The position numbers and the translations under genes were made by a program. 64,000 nucleotides of DNA, taken from assembly GCA_017473775.1 (NCBI GenBank), contig JAFUJH010000052.1:1-64000 (forward strand), written 5' to 3'. How positions within the stretch are numbered: the first letter of the stretch is position 1; every line of letters starts with the position of its first letter. Origin of the DNA: Ruminococcus sp. GTDB taxonomy: Bacteria > Bacillota > Clostridia > Oscillospirales > Acutalibacteraceae. The notes under the pieces were generated by a model. It ran no database searches and was not told the origin of the DNA. It saw only the letters and a list, made by a program, of their open reading frames with translations. Below, piece by piece: positions 50,697 through 59,315 of this stretch.

Positions 50697-53408
50697 TTAT
50701 TTCATTTCAGATGTTTTGCCCTTGCGGTACATAACCTTAACAGTATCCACTGCTGTGTCCACAGCAATATCTCTTTCATCAGGCATATCTGCTTCTACAA
50801 AATGCTTGCCGTAATAAGCATTTAAGTACATCTGCTTTATCTCGCTCATAAGAGGATAACGGGGATTTGCACCTGTACACTGGTCGTCGAACGCCTGCTC
50901 TGCCATCTCGTCAAGGTTATCAAGGAACACCTGCTCATCAATGCCGTAATCCTTAATTGTTGCCTTGATTCCAACCTTTGCCTTGAGCTCATTAATTGCT
51001 TTGATAAGGTTCTCAAGTTTCTCCCTGTCAGTATTGCCGCCAAGGTTAAGGTAGTCGGCAATCTCTGCATATCTGCTGAGTGTATGAGGATGGTCGTACT
51101 GAGAGAAAGTACCCATCTTTGCAGGAGCTTCGCTTGAATTAAAGCGGAGAACTTCCTCAATCATAAGTGCATTTGCTACACCGTGAGGCAAGTGGTGGAA
51201 AGCACCAAGCTTGTGAGCCATAGAATGGCAGACACCAAGAAACGCATTCGCAAATGCCATACCTGCCATCGTGGCGGCGTTGGCCATTTTCTCTCGTGCT
51301 TCAACATCTGTCTGTCCGTTCTCATATGCTCTGGGAAGATACTTAAAGATGTTCTTGAGAGCCTGCAAAGCTAAGCCGTCTGTATAATCTGTTGCAAGCA
51401 TAGCGGCATAAGCCTCTACTGCATGGGTCACTGCGTCAATACCTGAAGCAGCTGTTAAGCCCTTAGGTGCGGACATATGGAAATCCGTGTCGATAATCGC
51501 CATATTGGGCAGAAGCTCGTAATCTGCAAGGGGGTATTTAACACCTGTTTTTTCGTCGGTAATAACGGCAAAAGGTGTTACCTCAGAGCCTGTACCTGCA
51601 GATGTGGGAACTGCGATAAAGTATGCTTTCTCGCCCATTTTGGGAAATGTATAAACACGCTTACGGATATCGATAAATCTCATTGCCATATCCATAAAGT
51701 CTGCTTCGGGATGCTCGTAAAGCACCCACATAATCTTAGCGGCATCCATTGCAGAGCCACCGCCGAGAGCGATGATTGTATCAGGCTTGAAAGCCTGCAT
51801 CTGTGACGCACCATCTTTTGCGTTCTTCAATGTGGGATCAGGCTGAACATCAAAGAATGTTGTATGAGCAATCCCCATTTCGTCCAATTTATCTGTAATA
51901 GGCTTGGTGTAGCCGTTTTCGTAGAGGAAGGTATCTGTTACGATAAATGCTTTCTTGGAACCGCGAACCGTTTTAAGCTCGTCAAGAGCCACAGGGAGAC
52001 AGCCTTTCTTGATATAAACCTTCTCAGGAGCTCTGAACCAAAGCATATTTTCCCTTCTTTCTGCTACTGTCTTAATGTTAAGAAGGTGTTTAACACCTAC
52101 ATTGTCAGATACACTGTTGCCGCCCCATGAGCCACAACCAAGTGTGAGAGAAGGAGCAAGTTTGAAGTTATAAAGGTCACCGATACCACCATGTGATGAA
52201 GGAGTATTGACTAGGATACGACAGGTCTTCATCCTTGCGGCAAACTCATTCAGCTTCTCGGTTTCGGTGATTTCATTAAGATAAATCGAAGATGTATGAC
52301 CGTAACCACCGTCTGCTACAAGCTGTTCTGCCTTTGTGAGAGCATCCTCGAAGCTTTCTGCCTTGTACATTGCAAGTACGGGACTGAGCTTTTCATGTGC
52401 AAACTCCTCAGAAAGTTCAACCGACTCAACCTCACCGATAAGGATTTTTGTACCCTCAGGGACCTCAACACCTGCAAGGCTTGCAATCTTAGCGGCAGGC
52501 TGGCCAACGATTTTTGCATTGAGTGCACCGTTGATGATGATAGTTTTTCTTACTTTCCCTATCTCATCATCACTAAGGAAGTAACAGCCTCTTGCGGCAA
52601 ATTCCGTCTTAACTGCATCGTAAATATCAGAAAGAACGATAACAGACTGCTCGGAAGCACAAATCATACCATTGTCAAAGGTCTTGGAATGGATAATAGA
52701 GTTAACTGCCAAGAGGATATCTGCAGTATCATCAATAATCGCAGGAGTGTTACCGGCACCTACACCAAGCGCAGGTTTACCGCTTGAGTAAGCCGCCTTA
52801 ACCATACCGGGACCGCCGGTAGCGAGGATGATGTCTGCTTCCTTCATAACTGTGTTTGTCATATCAAGAGAAGGAACATCAATCCAATCTATAATACCCT
52901 CGGGTGCACCTGCTTCTACTGCAGCCTCAAGCACAAGTTTTGCAGCCGCAATTGTGCAGTTCTTTGCTCTGGGGTGAGGAGAAATGATAATTGCATTTCT
53001 TGTTTTAAGTGCAAGCAAGCACTTGAAGATTGCTGTGGATGTAGGATTTGTTGTGGGGATAACAGCGGCAATTACACCAATAGGCTCAGCAATTTTCTTT
53101 ATTCCGAAAGCTTTATCTTCTTCAATAACACCGCAGGTCTTTGTACCCTTATAAGCATTGTATATATACTCGGCAGCATAGTTGTTCTTGATAACCTTGT
53201 CCTCAACAATACCCATGCCTGTTTCTTCAACAGCCATTTTTGCAAGCGAAATTCTTGCCTTGTTTGCGGCAGAGGCGGCCGCTAAGAATATTCTGTCAAC
53301 CTGTTCCTGAGTATAGGTAGCAAAAATCTGCTGTGCTTTTCTTGTGCGTGCTATTGCTTCCAGAAGATTTTCCACACTGTCTACTATGGGGTACATTTTG
53401 TTATCCAT
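50697..53408 (-). CDS. adhE: bifunctional acetaldehyde/alcohol dehydrogenase AdhE
   Basis: A 903-residue fermentation enzyme that reduces acetyl-CoA to acetaldehyde and then to ethanol, using two NADH. The N-terminal aldehyde dehydrogenase domain carries the catalytic Cys in NGMICASEQS; the C-terminal iron-dependent alcohol dehydrogenase has GGGSAMDAAK for the nucleotide and the metal-binding motif CHSMAHKLGAFHHLPHG. I chose the ATG at 53408 after AGGAGG. It begins the fermentation operon; upstream lies a 230-bp stretch with a Rex remnant. AdhE is usually repressed by Rex. Confidence 0.95.
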   Translation of the reverse strand: MDNKMYPIVDSVENLLEAIARTRKAQQIFATYTQEQVDRIFLAAASAANKARISLAKMAVEETGMGIVEDKVIKNNYAAEYIYNAYKGTKTCGVIEEDKAFGIKKIAEPIGVIAAVIPTTNPTSTAIFKCLLALKTRNAIIISPHPRAKNCTIAAAKLVLEAAVEAGAPEGIIDWIDVPSLDMTNTVMKEADIILATGGPGMVKAAYSSGKPALGVGAGNTPAIIDDTADILLAVNSIIHSKTFDNGMICASEQSVIVLSDIYDAVKTEFAARGCYFLSDDEIGKVRKTIIINGALNAKIVGQPAAKIASLAGVEVPEGTKILIGEVESVELSEEFAHEKLSPVLAMYKAESFEDALTKAEQLVADGGYGHTSSIYLNEITETEKLNEFAARMKTCRILVNTPSSHGGIGDLYNFKLAPSLTLGCGSWGGNSVSDNVGVKHLLNIKTVAERRENMLWFRAPEKVYIKKGCLPVALDELKTVRGSKKAFIVTDTFLYENGYTKPITDKLDEMGIAHTTFFDVQPDPTLKNAKDGASQMQAFKPDTIIALGGGSAMDAAKIMWVLYEHPEADFMDMAMRFIDIRKRVYTFPKMGEKAYFIAVPTSAGTGSEVTPFAVITDEKTGVKYPLADYELLPNMAIIDTDFHMSAPKGLTAASGIDAVTHAVEAYAAMLATDYTDGLALQALKNIFKYLPRAYENGQTDVEAREKMANAATMAGMAFANAFLGVCHSMAHKLGAFHHLPHGVANALMIEEVLRFNSSEAPAKMGTFSQYDHPHTLSRYAEIADYLNLGGNTDREKLENLIKAINELKAKVGIKATIKDYGIDEQVFLDNLDEMAEQAFDDQCTGANPRYPLMSEIKQMYLNAYYGKHFVEADMPDERDIAVDTAVDTVKVMYRKGKTSEMK

Positions 53409-53503
53409 TTTTATCCTCCTGACTTTATATAACATAATCGATCATTAAGATGTGCTAAAGAAAGAACTGAATTTTCGTTCTGAAGAAGTATGTCATGGGA
53501 AAC

Positions 53504-53734
53504 TTACAATTTACAGGGTGCGAAATTCCTGATAGCAGTAATTCCACATTTAATCATCTCATGGAATACATTCTGAGCCGAACCCTTACCGACGGTGATA
53601 ATACCATGCCGAATCTTCCGAGTACGGCAAAAACTTTCAAATCGGCTCATAGGAAGAACTTCAGCTTTTCCTCCAAGATGTATCGCCTTTTCATTACAAT
53701 CAAAGGCCGCTTTAATTGCCACACGGTAGTTTTC
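53504..53734 (-). pseudogene. rex: C-terminal remnant of the redox repressor Rex
   Basis: An open stretch of 76 codons, closed upstream by a TAA and lacking the N-terminal DNA-binding half. It reads VAIKAAFDCNEKAIHLGG ... GIITVGKGSAQNVF and ITAIRNFAPCKL. These match the NAD(H)-binding domain of Rex (usually VAAFDxDpxKiG, IIxVPxxxAQ, GIxxIxNFAP). The winged-helix domain, which binds operators, is absent. A promoter (53784-53812) precedes it. It sits directly before adhE, the classical Rex target. Confidence 0.7.
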
Positions 53735-53783
53735 TTATTTAATCACAATCAGGCAGAGGCTCTTCCCAGTTTATACATAAGAC

Positions 53784-53812
53784 ATTATAACACACCCAAT
53801 TTCAATAATCAA
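53784..53812 (-). promoter_or_regulatory. promoter upstream of the Rex remnant and adhE
   Basis: Minus strand TTGATT (53807-53812), 17 bases, TATAAT (53784-53789). It may now drive the adhE operon through a 370-nt leader that includes the Rex remnant. Confidence 0.55.
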
Positions 53813-53937
53813 TCTCTGTATGTTCTTTTAATAAAGGCTCTCCCCTCTGTTTCTTACCACCAGTCAACTCTGATTTATAATAATCATATAAACTCCGCTA
53901 TGCTCTATGTCACTATCTCCTTGATTATGCGTATTAA

Positions 53938-53969
53938 AGAAGGACGATGATTTGCTTCATCGTCCTTCT
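53938..53969 (-). terminator. terminator after the GNAT-SnoaL gene
   Basis: Perfect 13-bp arms AGAAGGACGATGA (53938-53950) and TCATCGTCCTTCT (53957-53969). The U-tract is short on both strands (TTTAATA on the minus strand). Confidence 0.65.
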
Positions 53970-54047
53970 ATGCAAGCTGATTTATTCAGATTTTATTTTA
54001 CACACATTTAGTCAGGTAGGAATTCCTGGTAATTTACATTACATCAC

Positions 54048-54944
54048 TCAAATTTGTTTTAGCTTTGCTTCAATCTCTTTATCAGGCCAATAACCCCATG
54101 ACTCGACAATTCTGCCGTTCTTAACTTTGAAATTCTCTAATGCTTCAAAGGTTATTGTTTTTCCTGTGGGGGCTACACCCATACATTCACCTGTATGTAC
54201 GCCCTCATAAAGGACTCGGGTAGCAACCATATCGCCCTCAGCGAAAGCATCAAGCACAGTTACCTTCAAATCCGAAAACTGACCTGCTACAATCTTGAGA
54301 ATTCCAACTGCATCTGCATTACTCCTTGCTCCTGCAGGACTGTGGTCTATGTACTTATCAGACACACAAGTCATAATGAAATCGTAGTTCTGATTTGTGT
54401 AGCCGTCCTCAAAGAATTTTGTAACAACATCTTTCGGGGATATATAGTAAACAAATCTGCAGATTTCTCTGTCTTCGCCCTGATAGTTTCCCATACCTTC
54501 AAAGGTTTTAACAAAACCGCAACGCTCCATAACCTTAACGGAGGCTTTGTTATCCGCCAGGCACACACCTATCATCTCGGTGATGCCGAGCTTTTTCATA
54601 ATCACAGGCAAGAAGGCTCTGACCGCCTCGGTGGCATAGCCTTTCTTTGTAAAGGCTTCGCCGATGTGATAGCCTATCTCCCATTTGCCGTCCTCAAAGG
54701 GTACAGCCTGCACATAGCCGATGTATGTATTATCGTGAAGCAAAACGGGATACACAAGAGGGCCGTCGCCGCTCTCGTAGACACTCATAAGAAACTCAAC
54801 TGTATCTCTTGCGTCCTCAACTGTTTCAAACACCTCGTCGGGTACAAATCGACGGTTATCCTCGTCAAGAGAATTGAGGTGCACCGCCTCTGCCATATCA
54901 AGTGTAAATTCTGTTATATTAAGTCTTTCTGTTTTAATGTTCAT
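54048..54944 (-). CDS. fusion of a GNAT acetyltransferase and a SnoaL-like domain
   Basis: A 298-residue fusion. Residues about 1-165 form a RimJ/RimL-type acetyltransferase (LNITEFTLDMAEAVHLNSLD ... IGYHIGEAFTKKGYATEAVRAF ... NKASVKVMERCGF). Residues about 170-298 are a SnoaL-like ester-cyclase domain (VVTKFFEDGYTNQNYDFIMT ... HTGECMGVAPTGKTITFEAL). The two domains usually occur apart. The SnoaL part keeps the GVAPTGK motif. The substrate is unknown; possible role in detoxification or secondary-metabolite tailoring. Confidence 0.8.
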   Translation of the reverse strand: MNIKTERLNITEFTLDMAEAVHLNSLDEDNRRFVPDEVFETVEDARDTVEFLMSVYESGDGPLVYPVLLHDNTYIGYVQAVPFEDGKWEIGYHIGEAFTKKGYATEAVRAFLPVIMKKLGITEMIGVCLADNKASVKVMERCGFVKTFEGMGNYQGEDREICRFVYYISPKDVVTKFFEDGYTNQNYDFIMTCVSDKYIDHSPAGARSNADAVGILKIVAGQFSDLKVTVLDAFAEGDMVATRVLYEGVHTGECMGVAPTGKTITFEALENFKVKNGRIVESWGYWPDKEIEAKLKQI

Positions 54945-55060
54945 AGTTTTCTCCTTTTATCCTATGTTAATGTTTTGTAGATAGCGTAATCCGTACGCCG
55001 TTGATAAATTATTCTTATTTACTCTATTCGGGTTTCAACTGTTAATTATAAAATTATGGG

Positions 55061-55786
55061 TTATTCCTTCTTACCTGCACGCCTCACTCCAAGTTTATAC
55101 GCAAACAATGCCGCCAGACACACAACGCTGAGTGCCGCCGCTACTGCTGACACTATAAGCACCACGCTAAAGGCTTTGCCCCTGACATATACAAATCCGC
55201 TTTCTGTATCTGAAGCGTCTGCTATATCGGATTGCACCGATTTGTCTGCATGTGTATTATCTGTACTACCCTTATATGCAGATTTTACAGAATCTGATGC
55301 ATTGATGCTTATAACAGCAGGTATACTCCTGTTGACCTGAACATCTGAGGAGCTGCTGTCAATAACCTGATGTATCGCAGCGGACAACTGACAAGTTCCG
55401 CTTTTTAGGGCTTTGAAGGTAAACTCCACGAGGGGAGTTTTGTCAATACAATTCACACCCTCCTCGCAAAGATACACAAGCCTGAGCTTGCCTGCTTGTG
55501 CTGTATATATGCTGAGTTCTGCGGCCTCACCCGTGACCTTCGACGACTTATACTCCACGGCAGTTGCATCATATTCTATCTCTGCCACAAAGGCACAAAT
55601 ATCTGATGCTCCTTCGCACTCAAGAGATACTGTAAGGAGTCTGCCTACGCCTGTCTGTGCATCTGAAAGCGAAAACTCACACCCTGCCGCTGATACACCC
55701 ACAAAGGCTGACAACATAAGCCACAGGGAAAGCACACTGCACAACGGTGCTCTTATGATATTGCATCGCTTCGTTTTCATAATCAC
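55061..55786 (-). CDS. membrane-anchored cohesin-domain protein
   Basis: A 241-residue exported protein. The signal peptide ends near 34 (VGVSAAG). Residues about 36-160 match a cohesin: a start FSLSDAQTGVGRLLTVSLEC, the core DICAFVAEIEYDATAVEY and VEFTFKALKSGTCQLSA. A Ser/Asp linker follows, then one membrane helix (about 206-231) and a basic tail (RRAGKKE). It would display a cohesin on the cell surface, where it could dock proteins with dockerins, two of which are encoded at 19260-23020. The family call rests on pattern similarity. Confidence 0.7.
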   Translation of the reverse strand: MIMKTKRCNIIRAPLCSVLSLWLMLSAFVGVSAAGCEFSLSDAQTGVGRLLTVSLECEGASDICAFVAEIEYDATAVEYKSSKVTGEAAELSIYTAQAGKLRLVYLCEEGVNCIDKTPLVEFTFKALKSGTCQLSAAIHQVIDSSSSDVQVNRSIPAVISINASDSVKSAYKGSTDNTHADKSVQSDIADASDTESGFVYVRGKAFSVVLIVSAVAAALSVVCLAALFAYKLGVRRAGKKE

Positions 55787-55840
55787 AGCAAAAGCTCACC
55801 TCCTGAGCCCATATACCGCTATTTTATCACAACCAATGGA

Positions 55841-56242
55841 TTATGACAGCAAATCTGCCAGAGTGATGCCGTCAAAATAATCGTTGACCATATTATGGAA
55901 ATCCCTCCACATTGGAAGAGTTTTACAGATATCTGCTCTGTCGCAGTCTTTTGCATCGCATCCGAGACAGGCAACAGGTGCCAAATCCCCCTCTGCAAGC
56001 CTCAGTATATCTCCTACCCTGTAGTTCTCAGGCTTCATTGCAAGGCGGTATCCGCCGCCTTTGCCGTGAACACCTACTACATATTCATTCTTTGACAGTA
56101 CAGGCATAATCCTCTCGATATATTTAAGAGAAAGATTCTGTCGCTGTGCCACTGTTTTCATAGGAATGTATCCGTCGGTCTGATTCTCTGCCAGGTCCAA
56201 AAGCACCCGCAAAGCATAACGACCCCTTGTTGAAATAAGCAT
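55841..56242 (-). CDS. Rrf2-family transcriptional regulator
   Basis: A 133-residue repressor-like protein. The N-terminal winged helix (STRGRYALRVLLDLAEN ... LKYIERIMPVLSKN) is followed by a cysteine cluster CLGCDAKDC..ADIC, reminiscent of the 2Fe-2S ligands of IscR, although the spacing differs. Related to IscR and CymR, which regulate iron-sulfur and cysteine genes. The ATG at 56242 has AAGGAG eight bases upstream. The adjacent cysK and metY genes and a palindrome at their promoter suggest it represses sulfur assimilation. A dyad at 56263-56285 overlaps its own leader. Confidence 0.85.
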   Translation of the reverse strand: MLISTRGRYALRVLLDLAENQTDGYIPMKTVAQRQNLSLKYIERIMPVLSKNEYVVGVHGKGGGYRLAMKPENYRVGDILRLAEGDLAPVACLGCDAKDCDRADICKTLPMWRDFHNMVNDYFDGITLADLLS

Positions 56243-56262
56243 ACACATTTCTCCTTTGGCTT

Positions 56263-56285
56263 ATGATAAACCTTTGTTTTATCAT
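56263..56285. promoter_or_regulatory. dyad and promoter of the Rrf2 gene
   Basis: Arms ATGATAAA (56263-56270) and TTTATCAT (56278-56285) overlap the minus-strand -10 TATGAT (56281-56286); a TTGATT (56305-56310) lies 18 bases upstream. Autoregulation is plausible. Confidence 0.55.
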
Positions 56286-56323
56286 ACCACAAATAAAGTA
56301 GGTAAATCAAGGCAGAACTAAAA

Positions 56324-56355
56324 AAACCGACACTCCATAAAGGAAATGTCGGTTT
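56324..56355 (-). terminator. terminator of the metY-cysK operon
   Basis: AAACCGACA (56324-56332) pairs with TGTCGGTTT (56347-56355); on the minus strand TTTTTTTAG follows directly. Confidence 0.85.
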
Positions 56356-56432
56356 CATTTTGTCGTTAAGTTTGCACTCTCGGCTCCCCTTGTGAGGAAT
56401 CACCCTTAATAAGGGAGATGGCACGAGCTTTT

Positions 56433-57365
56433 TTAATCTGCGAAAAGGGGTGTAGACAAATATCTGTCTCCTGTATCAGGAAGCAGAACTACTATATTCT
56501 TGCCTCGGTTTTCTTCTCTCTTTGCAAGCTCTATTGCGGCGAAAACCGCTGCCCCCGAGGAAATACCCACAAGCACGCCCTCGGTAGCACCGATGAGCTT
56601 TCCTGTGCTGAAAGCATCCTCGTTTTCCACGGTGATTATTTCATCGTAAATTTCTGTGTTAAGGACATCGGGCACAAAACCTGCGCCTATTCCCTGAATT
56701 TTGTGAGCACCTGCAACACCCTGTGACAATACAGGTGACGAAGCAGGTTCAACAGCCACAACCTTTACATCGGGATTCTTGGACTTCAGGTATTCACCCA
56801 CACCGGTGACAGTACCGCCTGTGCCTACACCTGCAACGAAGATATCAACCTTGCCGTCTGTGTCCTCATAGATTTCGGGACCTGTGGTTTCAATGTGAGC
56901 CTTTGGATTGGCAGGATTTGTAAACTGACTCGGTATAAAGCTATTGGGGATTTCCTGTGCCAGTTCCTCTGCCTTTGCAATAGCGCCCTTCATTCCCTTG
57001 GCACCCTCTGTAAGCACAAGCTCAGCTCCGTATGCCTTCATAAGCTGACGACGCTCTACTGACATTGTCTCGGGCATTACGATGATAATTCTGTATCCTC
57101 TTGCGGCGGCTACAGAAGCAAGGCCTATGCCGGTGTTGCCCGAGGTAGGTTCAATGATTACCGAATCGGGAGTGAGCTTACCGTCAGCCTCTGCGTCATC
57201 AATCATAGCCTTGGCAATTCTGTCCTTGACTGAGCCTGCAGGATTAAAATACTCAAGCTTTGCTATGATTTTTGCCTCAAGGTTATACTTTTTTTCAATA
57301 TTTGTAAGCTCCAGCAGAGGTGTCTTTCCGATAAGCTGAGCCGCCGATGTATATATATTAGACAT
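56433..57365 (-). CDS. cysK: cysteine synthase (O-acetylserine sulfhydrylase)
   Basis: A 310-residue PLP enzyme that makes cysteine from O-acetylserine and sulfide. The PLP Lys is in [10 protein letters not shown] (Lys 47), the substrate loop is [10 protein letters not shown] and the phosphate-binding glycines are in [10 protein letters not shown]. Full length. It follows the sulfhydrylase gene by 15 bases. Confidence 0.95.
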   Translation of the reverse strand: MSNIYTSAAQLIGKTPLLELTNIEKKYNLEAKIIAKLEYFNPAGSVKDRIAKAMIDDAEADGKLTPDSVIIEPTSGNTGIGLASVAAARGYRIIIVMPETMSVERRQLMKAYGAELVLTEGAKGMKGAIAKAEELAQEIPNSFIPSQFTNPANPKAHIETTGPEIYEDTDGKVDIFVAGVGTGGTVTGVGEYLKSKNPDVKVVAVEPASSPVLSQGVAGAHKIQGIGAGFVPDVLNTEIYDEIITVENEDAFSTGKLIGATEGVLVGISSGAAVFAAIELAKREENRGKNIVVLLPDTGDRYLSTPLFAD

Positions 57366-57380
57366 AACGAAAGTCTCCTT

Positions 57381-58667
57381 TTACTGATTAACCGCGTCAA
57401 AGCCCTTTTGCAGGTCGGCAAGGATATCGTCGATATGCTCTGTGCCGATAGAAAGACGGATTGTGTTGGGCTTGATATTCTGCTCAGCAAGCTCGTTTTC
57501 GTTGAGCTGGCTGTGAGTAGTGGTTGCAGGGTGGATGACGAGGCTCTTTACATCGGCAACATTGGCAAGCAGAGAGAAAATCTCAAGGCTGTCAATGAAC
57601 TTGTGTGCCTCCTGCACACCGCCCTTGATTTCAAAGGTGAAGATAGAAGCACCGCCATTCGGGAAATATTCATTGTAAAGCTTATAATCAGGGTGGTCAG
57701 GCAACGAGGGGTGGTTTACCTTTTCTACCTGAGGATGATTACTCAGAAATTCTACTACCTTCTTTGTGTTCTGAGCGTGGCGCTCAAGTCTGAGAGAAAG
57801 AGTCTCCACACCCTGTAAAAGCAGGAATGCCGCAAAGGGTGAAATGCAAGCGCCTGTGTCACGCAGGAGCACCGCACGGATGTAGGTTACAAAGGCGGCA
57901 GGTCCTACTGCCTTTGTAAAGGAAACGCCGTGGTAGCTGGGGTTCGGTTCGGCTACAGCAGGGTACTTTCCGCTTGCTGCCCAATCGAACTTGCCTGAAT
58001 CAACAATAACACCGCCGAGGGTTGTTCCGTGACCGCCGATAAACTTGGTTGCGGAATGAACAACAATATCTGCGCCGTGCTCAATAGGACGGATAAGGTA
58101 GGGAGTACCGAAGGTATTATCTACAACCAAGGGCAGTCCGTACTTATGTGCAAGCTCAGCCACAGCGTCAATATCGGGAATATCGCTGTTGGGATTACCG
58201 AGGGTTTCAATGTAAATTGCCCTTGTATCGTCCTCAATAGCCGCTTCAACCTCAGCCAGGTTATGAATGTCCACAAAGGTTGCGGTAATGCCGAAGTTCG
58301 GCAGAGTGTGAGCCAAAAGATTGTAGCTTCCGCCGTAGATGCTTTTCTGTGCTACAATGTGGCCGCCGTTCTGAGCCAGAGCCTGCAGAGTATAGGTGAT
58401 AGCCGCAGCACCAGAGGCAAGTGCCAGAGCTGCAACGCCGCCTTCCAGAGCAGCAATACGCTTTTCAAAAACATCCTGTGTGGAGTTTGTCAGTCTGCCG
58501 TAAATATTGCCTGCGTCTGCAAGTCCGAAGCGGGCAGCTGCGTGAGCTGAATCGTGGAAAACATAAGAGGTGGTTGCATAAATGGGCACTGCGCGTGCGT
58601 CGGTAGCGGGGTCAGGAGACTCCTGACCTACATGAAGCTGTAAGGTTTCAAATTTATAATCTGACAT
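57381..58667 (-). CDS. O-acetylhomoserine sulfhydrylase (MetY type)
   Basis: A 428-residue PLP enzyme of the Cys/Met metabolism family. N-terminal YKFETLQLHVGQESPDPATD, then RLTNSTQDVFEKRIAALEGG, the Lys-containing VHSATKFIGGHGT and the C-terminal VKSLVIHPATTTHSQL are typical of O-acetylhomoserine sulfhydrylase, which makes homocysteine from O-acetylhomoserine and sulfide. It is the first gene of a two-gene operon with cysK. A palindrome overlaps its -35 box. Confidence 0.9.
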   Translation of the reverse strand: MSDYKFETLQLHVGQESPDPATDARAVPIYATTSYVFHDSAHAAARFGLADAGNIYGRLTNSTQDVFEKRIAALEGGVAALALASGAAAITYTLQALAQNGGHIVAQKSIYGGSYNLLAHTLPNFGITATFVDIHNLAEVEAAIEDDTRAIYIETLGNPNSDIPDIDAVAELAHKYGLPLVVDNTFGTPYLIRPIEHGADIVVHSATKFIGGHGTTLGGVIVDSGKFDWAASGKYPAVAEPNPSYHGVSFTKAVGPAAFVTYIRAVLLRDTGACISPFAAFLLLQGVETLSLRLERHAQNTKKVVEFLSNHPQVEKVNHPSLPDHPDYKLYNEYFPNGGASIFTFEIKGGVQEAHKFIDSLEIFSLLANVADVKSLVIHPATTTHSQLNENELAEQNIKPNTIRLSIGTEHIDDILADLQKGFDAVNQ

Positions 58668-58811
58668 AATAATTAGTTCCTTTCGTTATAAGAATATGAT
58701 GGGTTTTATGATAATATTTCTAATATATTATTCCCTCACATTCGTCCGAAACGAAAGTTTGCTCTCAGGAGCTTTCCAAAAAGTAATTTCATAATAACGC
58801 CTTCTTTTACA

Positions 58812-58828
58812 CACCTTTTTAGTAGGTG
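58812..58828. promoter_or_regulatory. second dyad in the metY leader
   Basis: CACCT (58812-58816) and AGGTG (58824-58828). The TAGGTG half is related to the TAGGTAA arms of the palindrome at 58847-58869, 40 bases away. It lies right after the -10 box. Confidence 0.4.
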
Positions 58829-58833
58829 ATTGC

Positions 58834-58869
58834 ATTTTACCACTAATTACCTACCTTGTCAATAGGTAA
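58834..58869 (-). promoter_or_regulatory. metY promoter with overlapping palindrome
   Basis: Minus strand TTGACA (58857-58862), 17 bases, TAAAAT (58834-58839). A perfect palindrome, arms TTACCTA (58847-58853) and TAGGTAA (58863-58869), covers the -35 box. This placement fits repression, probably by the Rrf2 protein encoded at 55841. The transcribed leader to the start codon is about 160 nt and shows no riboswitch I recognise. Confidence 0.7.
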
Positions 58870-58911
58870 TCGAAAAAAATATAGAAAAATTATTTTTTTG
58901 AGAAAAAACTA

Positions 58912-58940
58912 TTGACAAGTGCATATCATGGTGATATACT
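58912..58940 (+). promoter_or_regulatory. promoter of the trpB2 T-box leader
   Basis: TTGACA (58912-58917), 17 bases, TATACT (58935-58940), with a predicted start near 58947. Confidence 0.8.
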
Positions 58941-58946
58941 TCAATC

Positions 58947-59256
58947 AAAATTTAATACACTAAACCGTTGAGGCGGAGATAACGGCAATGATGCCTTTAC
59001 AGAGAACCTGTGGTGCTGAGAGTCAGGTAAGAAACAAGTTGTCAAATGGACCGCTGAGGGTGCAGTCAAATGGGAGTTTACACTTCCAAAGTATTCTGCA
59101 ACATGTTGGCATATGTTAGTTGCCGGGGATATGTTGGTATCCTGCTAAGTGCACGGGAGCAAGACCCGTGAATCCAAGGTGGCACCGCGGATAATATTTC
59201 AGATTATTCGTCCTTGATAGATAAGTTATATTTCTGTCAGGGGCGATTTTGTTTTA
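58947..59256 (+). ncRNA. T-box riboswitch, tryptophan specifier
   Basis: The conserved T-box AAGGTGGCACCGCGG is at 59176-59190. Stem I runs from about 58960; its 3' side reads AAATGGACCGCTGAG, giving specifier TGG (Trp) at 59047-59049. The intrinsic terminator pairs GTCCTTGATAG (59210-59220) with CTGTCAGGGGC (59234-59244) and runs into ATTTTGTTTT. Uncharged tRNA-Trp would prevent termination and turn on the downstream TrpB2-type gene. Confidence 0.9.
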
Positions 59257-59259
59257 TAA

Positions 59260-59300
59260 ACTCCTTTGACTGAATATATAAGTCAGAGGAGTTTTTCTTT
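59260..59300 (+). terminator. second terminator between T-box and trpB2
   Basis: ACTCCTTTGACT (59260-59271) pairs with AGTCAGAGGAGT (59281-59292), followed by TTTTCTTTTTTT. It lies 16 bases past the T-box terminator stem, so two terminators stand in tandem. Confidence 0.75.
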
Positions 59301-59315
59301 TTTTACGGAGGTAAT

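Noticed and set aside
54195..54980. Plus-strand open frame of 261 codons
   Set aside because: It is the antisense shadow of the GNAT-SnoaL gene, with Cys/His/Ile-rich composition and no translation signals.
58680..58811. SAM or other sulfur-related riboswitch in the metY leader
   Set aside because: I looked for S-box and T-box cores in the 160-nt leader and found neither; only short dyads are visible.
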